From the NCBI RefSeq assembly GCF_900100925.1, contig NZ_FNKO01000002.1:1426001-1490000 (forward strand): a DNA stretch of 64,000 nucleotides, given 5' to 3'. Of this stretch, positions 52,781 to 64,000 are shown piece by piece; position 1 is the first letter of the stretch; each line of letters starts with the position of its first letter. A program made the translations under genes and the position numbers. Source of the DNA: Actinopolyspora saharensis (GTDB lineage Bacteria > Actinomycetota > Actinomycetes > Mycobacteriales > Pseudonocardiaceae). The notes beneath the pieces are model-generated. The model saw only the letters and a program-made list of their open reading frames with translations. It searched no databases and was not told where the DNA came from.

Positions 52781-53319
52781 GGCGCACCGGCCCGGTCCGC
52801 ACGGGTGGTCACTCGGCGGAGACTTCCGCCGGTTCCCGGGAGCGGGTGCCCGACATCGAGCGGGCACGATCGCCGCCGCTCCCCTCAACACTTCCCGGAC
52901 GGGCGAAGGACCCGGCTGCCACCCAGCAGCGTGCCCGCCCTTTCGCACCGGCAGGAACGATGTCGCCCCGCTGAACACCTCCGGAACGTGGCCCGGCACA
53001 CGCCCCCGCGAAGCGTTCGCGTGGTGCCGAACCGACCGAGCCGACCGGGCCGAGGCACTTCCGCCGCGGAGCCCGCCCGAGCAACGACCCGCGAACACCA
53101 CCCCTCCCCCGCACGGAAGAACCACCGCACAGCGCGCGCCGAACACCTCGCCGCCCGTACCGTGGTCGGCAGCACTCCGTCGACAGCGGAACCGCGGGAT
53201 GAGCGGACGACGCCCCTCCGAGCGGACCACCGCCGCTCACCGCGGCCGCACCCGGCAACCCGAATCGAAGAGCCCCGTGAACGCCGCGCAGAGTCGTTCC
53301 GCGAGCGGAAAGGGAGAAC
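52781..53319. other. Gene-free leader region of mgtE
   Basis: 539 bases before the Mg2+ transporter gene. At 52809-52866 a decayed half head of the dispersed repeat can be seen (ACTCGGCGGAGACTTCCGCC, then GGTGCCCGACATCGAG). I looked for an M-box (ykoK) riboswitch and do not recognise one, but a long leader before mgtE could hold an unknown Mg2+ sensor. Confidence 0.4.
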
Positions 53320-56215
<2,896 letters not shown>

Positions 56216-56657
56216 CACCCCGCCACAGGACTGTTCGAAGGAACGCGGAACGGGTTTCGCCCCCGGCCACGGCCCCGGCGAAACCCTCCCGTCCACCGGC
56301 CGCTGCTGGAGAGCGCGGCTCGGTTCGCTCGGCTGGTTCCGATGAGCCGCCCCCGGTCGAGGTCTCGCCTCGGGCGCCCCGCGACGTCGGGCGGCGCCCG
56401 TCCGGGAGCGGTCCGCCGCTGTCGCCCAGCCCCACGAACGCCCCGCGGCGCGCGGCATGCGCACCCCCCATCTGTGGGTATGTATGGTGGCCCGAAGTCT
56501 CACGGGAAAGCGGTAACGACCGTGGGCCTCTCCTCCGAGGCTGCCGGAGGGGCTACGCCGCCGCCCCGAGGAGGCGCTCGGCCTCTTCCGCGGACGAGCT
56601 CGCCCCGGGCGGAACCGCGACCTCCCACGACCACTCCGCCACGTTGGGGGAACCGAC
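56216..56657. other. Gene-free promoter region of the GGDEF/EAL gene
   Basis: 442 bases. TATGTATGGT near 56477-56486 could hold a -10 box for the downstream gene. No hairpin or gene stands out. Confidence 0.4.
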
Positions 56658-58772
56658 ATGGAGCAGCAGGAGTCCGGGACGTTCGACGAGTCCGCCGAAA
56701 ACCCGACGGCCCAAACTGACCCTGTCAAGGTCCTCGCAGCCGAGGACATGCGCGAGTACGCGATCTTCTCGCTCGACACGACCGGACACGTGGCAAGCTG
56801 GAACGCCAGCGCGGCCCGGCTGAAGGGCTACAGCAGCGAGGAGGTCATCGGCCGGCACTTCTCCCTGTTCTACCTCGAGGGAGCGGCCGCATCCGGATAC
56901 CCGCGGTGGGAGCTGGAGCAGGCCACCGCGCACGGCTTCTTCATCGACCGGGGCTGGCGGGTGCGCAAGGACGGCAGCCGGTTCTGGGCCCACGTGGTGA
57001 TCACCGCGCAGCGCTCCCCCGCGGGCAAGCTGGACGGGTTCATCAAGATCACCCGCGACGAGAGCGAGGTCGGGGCGCGCCAGCAGCGCTCGATGCGCCG
57101 CTTCACCGACCTGTTCGAACTCGCCCCGGTCGGGATAGCGCTGTTCGACCAGGCCGGGCACCTGCTCGACGCCAACGGCGCTCTGGGGGAGCTGCTCGGC
57201 TACCAGCTGCAGGACTTCTTCACCATGGCCGAGCACGACTTCCTGCACCCCAGCGACGAGGGCGGGGGACTGTTCCCCAGCCCGAACAGCCCCGGCGGGC
57301 GGAACGTGGGCGAACCCGTGCCGCACCGGGTGCTGGCCCGCTCCGACGGAGAGCCGGTGCTGTGCCAGCTGCGCAGCACCGCATCGGTGCGCGACGACGG
57401 GAGCCGGTCGTGGCTGCTGGCCTTTCACGACGTGACCGCCCAGGTGCGCCACACCGAGGCCTTGCGCTACCAGGCCACCCACGACGCCACGACCGGACTG
57501 CTCAACCGCAGGGGCTCCGAGGAGCTGCTGTCCGATCTGCTGTCCCACAGCATCGCCGAGAAGGTCGCGGTGCTGTTCTGCGACCTGAACAACTTCAAGC
57601 GCGTGAACGACTCGCTGGGCCACGCGGCCGGTGACGAGCTGCTCGCGGCCGTGGCCGAGCGCTTGACCACAGAACTGCCGCCGAAGTGCACCCCGGCCCG
57701 CTTCTACGGGGACGAGTTCGTGGTCTTCTGCTCCGACATCGACGTCTTCGGCAGCCTGGAGGAGTTCACCCGCCGCGTGAGCGAGCTCTTCCGTATGGAC
57801 GTGCGGTTGCACGAGCGAATGGTGCACGTCTCGGCCTCGGTCGGATCCACGGTGATCGGGTCCCCCGAGACGAACCTGACGGAGCTCATGCAGTCCGCCG
57901 AGGCGGCGATGTTCCAGGACCGGGTGCGCGGCCAGGGCCAGACGAACATAGCCCTCGGCCGTGTGCTGCCCAGCCGGGCGGGAATCGACCAGCTCGCCAT
58001 GGAGGAACAGCTGCGGGAGGCACTCAGCAACGACCGGCTGGGGGTGCACTACCAGCCCGTCCTCGCCAACGACGGCTCCGTGGTCCTGGCCGAGGCACTG
58101 CTGCGGTGGAGCCATCCCGAGCACGGACCGCTCAGCCCGGACGTCGTGCTCACCGTGGCCGAACACGGCGGACTGCTGGCCGAGCTGGACCGAAGCGTGC
58201 TGCGCACCGCGCTGCGCGAGTCGGTCGGTTGGCGGTGCCCGGACGGCCGTCCGGTGGGTGTCGCGGTGAACCTGGCCGGGCTGCGCCCCGGACAACCGGG
58301 CTTCACCGAGGAGGTCTCCGCGGCGATCAGCGAGGCGGGAACCTCGCCCGAGAACCTGGTGCTGGAGATGGTCGAGACGGTCATCGCTGAGCTGGAGGAA
58401 CAACCTCTCCAGGCCATGCGCGAGCTCACCGAGACCGGGGTGCGGTTCGCCATGGACGACTTCGGCAGCGGCTACTCCTCGCTGGCCAGGCTCAAGGACC
58501 TGCCCACGCAGATCATCAAGCTCGACCGGAAGTTCGTCTCCGGGCTCGGAACCGAGATCACCGACCTTGGGATCGCCCGGGCCGTGGCCGAACTCGCCCG
58601 CACCATGGGGCTGACCTGCATCGCCGAGGGCGTGGAGAACGCAACTCAGCACCACCTGCTCCGCACCATCGGAATCGATGCGTACCAGGGCTACCTGTTC
58701 TCCGCACCGCTGCCCGCCGACCGGTTCCGCGAGTACCTCGCCACCACCCCCGCACCGAGCCCCGGATTGTGA
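56658..58772 (+). CDS. PAS-PAS-GGDEF-EAL cyclic-di-GMP protein
   Basis: A 704-residue soluble protein. PAS domain about 33-140 (SWNASAARLKGYSSEEVIGR), second PAS 150-265 (GIALFDQAGHLLDANGALGE), GGDEF domain 270-435 and EAL domain 445-695. The GGDEF site reads Y350-G-D-E-F354, so the first Gly is replaced by Tyr; with DLNNFKRVND otherwise intact it may be weakly active or regulatory. The EAL site is complete: E479-A-L, then NLAG, EMVET, MDDFGSG, IIKLDRKFV, AEGVEN and YQGYLF, so c-di-GMP hydrolysis is expected. ATG 56658. The insertion of this gene between the cwsA-like gene and tRNA-Ala is not seen in mycobacteria. Confidence 0.93.
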   Translation: MEQQESGTFDESAENPTAQTDPVKVLAAEDMREYAIFSLDTTGHVASWNASAARLKGYSSEEVIGRHFSLFYLEGAAASGYPRWELEQATAHGFFIDRGWRVRKDGSRFWAHVVITAQRSPAGKLDGFIKITRDESEVGARQQRSMRRFTDLFELAPVGIALFDQAGHLLDANGALGELLGYQLQDFFTMAEHDFLHPSDEGGGLFPSPNSPGGRNVGEPVPHRVLARSDGEPVLCQLRSTASVRDDGSRSWLLAFHDVTAQVRHTEALRYQATHDATTGLLNRRGSEELLSDLLSHSIAEKVAVLFCDLNNFKRVNDSLGHAAGDELLAAVAERLTTELPPKCTPARFYGDEFVVFCSDIDVFGSLEEFTRRVSELFRMDVRLHERMVHVSASVGSTVIGSPETNLTELMQSAEAAMFQDRVRGQGQTNIALGRVLPSRAGIDQLAMEEQLREALSNDRLGVHYQPVLANDGSVVLAEALLRWSHPEHGPLSPDVVLTVAEHGGLLAELDRSVLRTALRESVGWRCPDGRPVGVAVNLAGLRPGQPGFTEEVSAAISEAGTSPENLVLEMVETVIAELEEQPLQAMRELTETGVRFAMDDFGSGYSSLARLKDLPTQIIKLDRKFVSGLGTEITDLGIARAVAELARTMGLTCIAEGVENATQHHLLRTIGIDAYQGYLFSAPLPADRFREYLATTPAPSPGL

Positions 58773-58879
58773 CCACGCTCACATAATTGCTCCCGCGGTG
58801 TCGACTCGCATGCCGACTGCTCGGCCCGCTCGGCGGAGCTCCGCCACGAGCCCTCCGGGGCGCCCCCACGGGGGACACG

Positions 58880-58916
58880 AAAAAGGCCCGGGGACGCAGT
58901 CGCGTCCACCGGGCCT
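58880..58916 (-). terminator. Rho-independent terminator after tRNA-Ala
   Basis: On the minus strand AGGCCCGG (58916-58909), with an inner GGACGC/GCGTCC stem, pairs with CCGGGCCT (58891-58884) and runs into five U residues. It closes the tRNA-Ile - DLW-39 - tRNA-Ala transcript. Confidence 0.8.
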
Positions 58917-58921
58917 CGATG

Positions 58922-58994
58922 TGGAGACGAGGGGAATCGAACCCCTAACCCCCGCCTTGCAAAAGCGGTGCTCTGCCGATTGAGCTACGTCCCC
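58922..58994 (-). tRNA. tRNA-Ala (TGC anticodon)
   Basis: 73 nt. The acceptor GGGGACG pairs with CGTCTCC (one G-U), discriminator A. D arm is GCTC-AATCGGCA-GAGC. The anticodon loop TTTGCAA sits in stem CCGCT/GGCGG, giving TGC. T arm is AGGGG-TTCGATT-CCCCT. CCA is not encoded. Third in the conserved order gyrA, tRNA-Ile, tRNA-Ala. Confidence 0.96.
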
Positions 58995-59105
58995 GTCCGC
59001 CACGTCGAATCCTCACCGGCCGACGTGCGACAACGGCGCCCGAATCGGTGACCATCCGAAGGATCAGCTCCGAAGCAGGGGCGAACCATGGACCGGTCGG
59101 CCTGC

Positions 59106-59222
59106 TCAGGCCTCGGCCGTGGCCTCGCGCCACAGGTCGGCCTCCGCCTTGGCCGCACTCTTGCGCCGAACGACGAACAGGACCGCACCTGCAACAGCAG
59201 CAAGGATGAGCAGCTTCTTCAC
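59106..59222 (-). CDS. DLW-39 family small protein
   Basis: GTG 59222 encodes 38 residues: VKKLLILAAVAGAVLFVVRR, then KSAAKAEADLWREATAEA. The DLW motif, the short N-terminal hydrophobic helix and the place between the tRNA-Ile and tRNA-Ala genes identify the actinobacterial DLW-39 family (about 39 residues). GGAGG lies eight bases upstream. The function is unknown; a single membrane anchor is likely. It is easily missed because of its size. Confidence 0.88.
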   Translation of the reverse strand: MKKLLILAAVAGAVLFVVRRKSAAKAEADLWREATAEA

Positions 59223-59288
59223 TTCGGATGCCTCCTACTACGAACGTATGCCGCCGCCGCGATACTCGCAGCGGCGGCACGTGCCACG

Positions 59289-59362
59289 TGGGCCTAGGAG
59301 GACTTGAACCTCCGACCTCTTCGTTATCAGCAAAGCGCTCTAACCGACTGAGCTATAGGCCC
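59289..59362 (-). tRNA. tRNA-Ile (GAT anticodon)
   Basis: 74 nt. Acceptor GGGCCTA/TAGGCCC with discriminator A, D arm GCTC...GAGC, anticodon loop CTGATAA in stem CTTTG/CGAAG (GAT), and T arm GGAGG-TTCAAGT-CCTCC. CCA is not encoded. Confidence 0.97.
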
Positions 59363-59502
59363 TGCGTGCACTGCACACATTACACGAGCTCACGATCGCG
59401 TTCAAAGGGGGGTGCCCAGTGCGCGTCCCGACTCCCAACTGCAGCACAACAAGGCCGCTGAGCTGGGAAATTCTCGCGAACGAACATCCGGGCACCCACC
59501 CG

Positions 59503-60363
59503 TCACTCGCGTTCGGACAGTGTCAGCTCGACACCGCCCACGAAATCGGCCGCCACGTTGTAGATGAACCCGGCGACCGTGGCCAACGCGGTGATCAGCA
59601 CGATGTTCACCGCACCGATGATCATGGCCACGCCGAAGATCCGTCCGGGGCTGATCAGGGGTTCGGCCAACGAGTTCTCCGGCTGGGTCAGATCGCTGAA
59701 CGTGCCGTTGAGCTGTTCCCACACGCCCATGCCGCCGAGCACCCCGTAGAGCACCGCGACCGCGATCATCCACACGAAGAACAGGGTGACGCTCAACACG
59801 AGGGCCAGCTTGAGCACCGACCACGGATCCACCCGGCGCACCTGGAGACTGGCGCGCCGTGGACCGCGGTTCGGCCTCCTGGAGCTGCTCCCCTGGGCGG
59901 ACGTGCCCGAACCGCGCACGCCCCCCATGGCGGAGAACGAGACGCTCGAACGCGCCGACTCCGCCGCAGCGGCCCCCTCCTCCGGCTCGGAACTCCCCCG
60001 CAGCGGATGCGGGATCTTGTGGGTGTCCTCGGAGTCCGACCCCGTGTCCGCGGGGGCTTCGGACGACTCGGGCGCGCCCCGCGTCGTGGCTTCCTGCCCA
60101 CTCCCACCGCTCGGGGCAGCGGACGAGCCCGACGAACTCGTCGAGCTCGTCACGCGCTGCCACGGCGGCGCAGGCTCGGAACCGTCGACCTCGCTGTCGG
60201 AGTCGCCGCGACCGCCCGCGTCCACACCGCTGTCGGCAGTGTCCGCGGACATCCCCCCGGAAACCGAGGTTGCCGTCGCCTCCGTCGTGGTCGTGGTCGA
60301 GGTCGTGTCCTGCTCACCAGTGGAACGAGACTCCGATTCCTGCGGCTTGTCCGAAGATGTCAC
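59503..60363 (-). CDS. DUF3566 membrane protein downstream of gyrA
   Basis: A 286-residue protein. A long disordered Ser/Thr/Glu/Pro-rich N-terminal part (1-170) precedes the DUF3566 domain: RRASLQVRRVDPWSVLKLAL, two membrane helices (VLSVTLFFVWMIAVAVLYGV and IFGVAMIIGAVNIVLITALA) and a conserved end YNVAADFVGGVELTLSE. It is the Rv0007 counterpart and probably shares the gyrA transcript (53-base gap). Role unknown. GTG start at 60363. Confidence 0.92.
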   Translation of the reverse strand: MTSSDKPQESESRSTGEQDTTSTTTTTEATATSVSGGMSADTADSGVDAGGRGDSDSEVDGSEPAPPWQRVTSSTSSSGSSAAPSGGSGQEATTRGAPESSEAPADTGSDSEDTHKIPHPLRGSSEPEEGAAAAESARSSVSFSAMGGVRGSGTSAQGSSSRRPNRGPRRASLQVRRVDPWSVLKLALVLSVTLFFVWMIAVAVLYGVLGGMGVWEQLNGTFSDLTQPENSLAEPLISPGRIFGVAMIIGAVNIVLITALATVAGFIYNVAADFVGGVELTLSERE

Positions 60364-60416
60364 GAGCGATCCTTCACTGATCGTCGACTGTCTGCCACCC
60401 GGGCCCTCCGCGTGGC

Positions 60417-63400
60417 TTACTTCCGTTGCTCCGGCCCGGCGGCATCCGGATCGACGGCCTCGTCCGCGTTACGAGCGATGGCCACCAGCGAGTTGCCCTC
60501 ACCGAGATCCATCAAGCGGACCCCCTTCGTCTGCCTGCCGGCTTTCCGCACCTCCTTGGCAGCGGTGCGAATGACCCCGCCCGTGGAGGTGATCGCGTAG
60601 AGCTCGTCGTCGAGTTCGGCGATGAGCGCTGCCACAAGCCTGCCACGTTTTTCGTCGTGCTGAATGGTCAACACACCCTTACCTCCGCGACCCTGCACGG
60701 GGTACTCGTCGATCGGGGTGCGCTTGGCGTAGCCGCCCTGGGTGGCGACCAGCACGTACCGGTTCTCGCGGACCACGCCCATGGCCAGCAGTTCGTCGCC
60801 CGCGTTGAACCGCATGCCGAGCACGCCCGAGGTCGCCCGCCCCATGGGGCGCAGCACCTCGTCGCTGGCGTTGAACCGGATGGACTGCCCCTCGGCCGAG
60901 ACCAGCAGCAGGTCGTCCTCCGGCGAGCAGAGCACCGCTCCGACCAGCTCGTCACCGTCCTTGAGGTTGACCCCGATCAGCCCGCCGGAGCGGTTGGAGT
61001 CGAAGTCGGTGAGCTTGGACTTCTTGACCAGCCCCTTCTTGGTGGCCAGCACCAGGTACGGCGAGACCGTGTAGTCCTTGATCTGCATCACCTGGGCGAT
61101 GTGCTCGTCCGGCTGGAAGGCGAGCAGGTTCGCCACGTGCTGACCGCGCGCGGTGCGGTTCGCCTCCGGCAGCTCGTAGGCCTTCGCGCGGTAGACCCGC
61201 CCCTTGTTGGTGAAGAAGAGGATCCAGTCGTGCGTGGAGCAGACGAAGAAGTGCGAGACGATGTCGTCCTGCTTCAGCGCGGCGCCCTGCACACCCTTGC
61301 CGCCGCGCTTCTGCGCCCGGTACAGATCCGTGCGGGTGCGCTTGGCGTATCCCGTGCGAGTGATGGTCACCACCACGTCCTCATCGGCGATGAGGTCCTC
61401 CATGGAGACCTCGCCCTCGTACGGGACGATCCTGGTGCGCCGCTCCGTGCCGTGCTTGTCCACGATCTCCATCAGCTCGGCGCGGACGATAGCGCGCTGC
61501 CGCTCCGGCTTGGCCAGGATGTCGTTGAGATCGGCGATCCTCGTCTCGATCTCGGCGAGCTCGTCGACGATCTTCTGCCGCTCCATGGCGGCCAGCTTGC
61601 GCAGCTGCATCTCCAGGATCGCCGTGGCCTGGTCCTCGTCGATCCCGAGCAGCTCGATCAGACCGGTGCGCGCCTCGTCCACGGTCGGCGAGCTCCGGAT
61701 CAGGTTGATCACCTCGTCCAGCTGGTCCAGCGCCACGGCGAGCCCGCGCAGGATGTGCGCGCGCTGCTCGGCCTTGCGCAGCCGGAACTTCGTCCGCCGG
61801 ACGATCACGTCGATCTGGTGCCGCACGTAGTGGCGGATCACCTGGTCCAGGCGCAGCGTGCGCGGGACACCGTCGACCAGGGCGAGCATGTTCACGCCGA
61901 AGGTCGTCTGCAGCTGGGTGTGCTTGTACAGGTTGTTGAGCACGACCTTCGGGATCGCGTCCCGCTTGAGCGTGATCACGATGCGCATGCCGCGGCGGTT
62001 GTTCGACTCGTCCGCGATGTCGCTGATGCCCGAGAGCTTGCCGTCGCGGTGCATCGTGGCGATGTTCTCGATCAGGTTGTCCGGGTTCACCTGATAGGGA
62101 AGCTCGGTGATCACCAGGGCGGCACGCCCCTTGGCGTCCTCCTCGATGTCGACCACGGCACGCATCCTGATCGAACCGCGACCGGTGCGGTAGGCCTCGG
62201 CGATCGCGTTGGTGCCCATGATCAGCCCGTCGGTGGGGAAGTCAGGGCCCTTGATCCGCTCGATCAGCGCCTCGAGCAGCTCGTCGTCCTCGGCCTCCGG
62301 GTTGTCCAGCGCCCAGACCACCCCGTCGGCGACCTCGCGCAGGTTGTGCGGCGGAATGTTGGTCGCCATCCCGACCGCGATACCGCCACCGCCGTTGACC
62401 AGCAGGTTGGGGATGCGCGACGGCAGCACGTCCGGTTCCTGGGTGCGGCCGTCGTAGTTGTCCGAGAACTCGACCGTGTCCTCTTCGATCTCGGACAGCA
62501 TGCTCATCGCCAGCGGCGCCAGCCGGGATTCGGTGTTGTGGCTGATGAACCCGTTGGTGACGAAAGCGTGATCGTCACTGTCCACCCGGAGGCTGTAGAC
62601 CGGTTGCACCCCCGCCTCGGTCACCGAATCGACCTCGGCGTAGTAGAACCTTCCGTCCACGAGTGGTTCGACGACGTCGAGGACCTCGCGGTTGGTTATA
62701 CGGCTCGTGATCTCCTCACGATTCGTTTCCCACCGTTCGACTCGGTCGACGTTGTGCCGCCGCAGCCAGTCCCTTTCCGTCCAACGGTCAGCACCGTTCT
62801 CCCGGATGTAGTCCGCGACGAACGGAACGTAGTCGTGGCTCTTGGCCCTGCTCGACAGCGGAATCTCGTCGAGGATCTCGGCAAGCTTCCGCTGCTTGAC
62901 GCTGTCGAATCCGACACGGGAAGCGAACAACCGCGCATCTCTGCGATTGCTGATCACGACCTTGTACTCCCCGCGGGCGTACTCGGAGATCGCGGACACT
63001 ATGCCGAACTCGAGCAGCAGCTGCTGTACCTCGCTCGCCAACTCAGCACTGTAGGTGGAGTACGAGATCTGAATGCTGTTGCGCGGCAGCCCGGAGCACG
63101 AACCGTCACCGGTGAACAGCCCGACCAGGAAAGCTTGCTTGGTGTTCCGATCCCCGTGCCACACGAACTCGGGAACCGTCTTCTCCGCGCTCTGTTGACC
63201 GATCAGGTCCGCGAGCACGCTCCGACGAAGCTTCGACAGATCATGAACATCGAGCTCGTGGATGATGCTGCCGGAATCGATCTTCCGGGAGGAGACGTAC
63301 CTCGGCCCACCGACCACAGCGTCGTAGAGGTTTACGACATAGCGGAAGAAGCTCTCGTCCAGGTTGTTGAAACCGGCACGGTTCTGCGAAACGAACCCTT

Positions 63401-64000
63401 CGCTGACGAAGGCTCCCGCCAGCAAAGCCCGGTCCCAGTCCCGCTCGTCCACGAGCGCATCGTCCTGCGGAGGCTCGGTCCGCTGCATGGCGATGTACTC
63501 ACCGGGCTGGATCTCCTCGAGGAGCTTCCACACCAGCGTCGGGACTCCGAGCACCTTCGTCAGGCACAGCACGGGGTGGTTGTGCGTGCCGGTCAGCTCG
63601 TAGCCACCCTTGGTGCTCAACTTGAGTGTCGGGTGGCTCCCGGAATGGAAAAACTTCTCGGCCAGAACCGGATCACCGGAACGGCCCTGCACCTTGAGGT
63701 CGATCTCGTTGTCGCTGTTCGGTTCGGCCCCGCGGACGACGTCCGCGATTCGAACCGAGGCACCGTGCGCCAGTTTCACCCTGGTGTCACCTGCGACGCA
63801 GTAGCGCATGGCGGCGGCCGGATCGTTACCGGGGGAGCCGAAGTTGCCCTGGCCGTCGATGAGCACGTTGCGCATCGACCACGGCTGGGCCAGTCGGACC
63901 AGGGTGTCGTAGATCGCCGAGTCACCGTGCGGGTGGTAGTTGCCCATCACGTCGCCGACCACGCGCGAGCACTTCACGTAGGAGCGATCGGGCCGGTGTC
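60417..64000 (-). CDS. gyrA: DNA gyrase subunit A, 5' end missing, interrupted by an intein
   Basis: The gene enters from the right edge of the window, so the N-terminal part including the active-site Tyr lies partly outside. Visible: [58 protein letters not shown], then the 422-residue intein, then [20 protein letters not shown]. The tower and coiled-coil regions follow, and finally the C-terminal beta-pinwheel with the GyrA box-type region ([17 protein letters not shown]) and ends at GPEQRK. The enzyme introduces negative supercoils with GyrB. Function of the host protein depends on splicing of the intein. It is followed closely by DUF3566. Confidence 0.97.
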   Translation of the reverse strand, partial: HRPDRSYVKCSRVVGDVMGNYHPHGDSAIYDTLVRLAQPWSMRNVLIDGQGNFGSPGNDPAAAMRYCVAGDTRVKLAHGASVRIADVVRGAEPNSDNEIDLKVQGRSGDPVLAEKFFHSGSHPTLKLSTKGGYELTGTHNHPVLCLTKVLGVPTLVWKLLEEIQPGEYIAMQRTEPPQDDALVDERDWDRALLAGAFVSEGFVSQNRAGFNNLDESFFRYVVNLYDAVVGGPRYVSSRKIDSGSIIHELDVHDLSKLRRSVLADLIGQQSAEKTVPEFVWHGDRNTKQAFLVGLFTGDGSCSGLPRNSIQISYSTYSAELASEVQQLLLEFGIVSAISEYARGEYKVVISNRRDARLFASRVGFDSVKQRKLAEILDEIPLSSRAKSHDYVPFVADYIRENGADRWTERDWLRRHNVDRVERWETNREEITSRITNREVLDVVEPLVDGRFYYAEVDSVTEAGVQPVYSLRVDSDDHAFVTNGFISHNTESRLAPLAMSMLSEIEEDTVEFSDNYDGRTQEPDVLPSRIPNLLVNGGGGIAVGMATNIPPHNLREVADGVVWALDNPEAEDDELLEALIERIKGPDFPTDGLIMGTNAIAEAYRTGRGSIRMRAVVDIEEDAKGRAALVITELPYQVNPDNLIENIATMHRDGKLSGISDIADESNNRRGMRIVITLKRDAIPKVVLNNLYKHTQLQTTFGVNMLALVDGVPRTLRLDQVIRHYVRHQIDVIVRRTKFRLRKAEQRAHILRGLAVALDQLDEVINLIRSSPTVDEARTGLIELLGIDEDQATAILEMQLRKLAAMERQKIVDELAEIETRIADLNDILAKPERQRAIVRAELMEIVDKHGTERRTRIVPYEGEVSMEDLIADEDVVVTITRTGYAKRTRTDLYRAQKRGGKGVQGAALKQDDIVSHFFVCSTHDWILFFTNKGRVYRAKAYELPEANRTARGQHVANLLAFQPDEHIAQVMQIKDYTVSPYLVLATKKGLVKKSKLTDFDSNRSGGLIGVNLKDGDELVGAVLCSPEDDLLLVSAEGQSIRFNASDEVLRPMGRATSGVLGMRFNAGDELLAMGVVRENRYVLVATQGGYAKRTPIDEYPVQGRGGKGVLTIQHDEKRGRLVAALIAELDDELYAITSTGGVIRTAAKEVRKAGRQTKGVRLMDLGEGNSLVAIARNADEAVDPDAAGPEQRK
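62535..63800 (-). mobile_element. GyrA intein with LAGLIDADG homing endonuclease domain
   Basis: 422 residues inserted between Tyr of AAMRY and Thr of TESRL, the known GyrA intein site. Splicing residues are present: Cys1 (CVAGDTRV), block [12 protein letters not shown], block [21 protein letters not shown], penultimate His and terminal Asn (ISHN), with Thr at +1. [18 protein letters not shown] and [16 protein letters not shown] closely resemble the short M. xenopi GyrA intein. Residues about 120-370 add an endonuclease with two dodecapeptides, [10 protein letters not shown] and [10 protein letters not shown], each ending in an acidic residue, so cleavage activity is plausible. Boundary positions are exact from the reading frame. 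Confidence 0.96.

Noticed and set aside
52781..53319. M-box type Mg2+ riboswitch before mgtE
   Set aside because: No recognisable ykoK core sequence or helices could be found by eye; only a decayed repeat fragment is visible.

Overview
The window is high-GC (about 70 percent by eye) actinobacterial chromosome near the replication origin. From right to left, the segment 32858-64000 carries gyrA, a DUF3566 protein, tRNA-Ile, DLW-39, tRNA-Ala, cwsA, ppiA, a PH-domain protein, crgA, trpG, pknB, pknA, pbpA, rodA, pstP, fhaB, fhaA and tRNA-Leu. This is the cell-division and envelope-signalling order known from Mycobacterium tuberculosis (Rv0006 to Rv0020), in inverted orientation. Codon choice, many GTG and TTG starts, the MT/GT fusion and the XRE-APH cassette point to the Pseudonocardiales, perhaps a Saccharopolyspora/Actinopolyspora-type organism. 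The genus is inference.

Layout. 1-9872: the 5' end of msrA, a membrane acyltransferase, a Gln/Pro-rich anchored protein, a 1071-residue methyltransferase/glycosyltransferase fusion, rtcB and a gamma-glutamyltransferase. 10369-18460: pentapeptide protein, a VapBC-type toxin-antitoxin pair, three oxidoreductases, a TM0106-type nuclease and a DUF6474-like protein. 19042-22258: an APH-fold kinase and an XRE/TPR regulator facing two small proteins. 23058-26228: one very large gene that joins a poorly recognised N-terminal part, a HAD-like part and a PvcA/Dit1 isocyanide-synthase part. 27124-32355: TetR, a PLP racemase/aldolase-like enzyme, an FAD lactone oxidase, an unknown protein and IclR.

32858-43408 holds tRNA-Leu and the compact fhaA-fhaB-pstP-rodA-pbpA-pknA-pknB operon, with mostly 1-8 nt overlaps. 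It encodes Ser/Thr phospho-signalling plus the SEDS/class B PBP pair for elongation. 43527-51799 has trpG, a K+ uptake pair (TrkH/TrkA type) inserted between trpG and the PH gene, crgA, a class E sortase with a 51-residue membrane protein, rhomboid, ppiA and cwsA. 52511-58772 holds a small acidic protein, mgtE, gdhA and a PAS-PAS-GGDEF-EAL protein inserted between cwsA and tRNA-Ala. 58922-64000 has the two tRNAs, DLW-39, DUF3566 and gyrA, which is cut by the window end and split by a 422-residue intein with an endonuclease domain.

The most unusual non-coding signal is a dispersed repeat family at about 9.9, 14.0, 15.7, 22.8, 47.0 and 49.3 kb, with decayed copies near 26.5 and 52.8 kb. Its head forms a long hairpin around a constant 22-nt loop. 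The three stem segments differ between copies but stay paired, which is covariation. It is followed by one or two tail units of about 80-100 bp. The most unusual protein is the isocyanide-synthase fusion.
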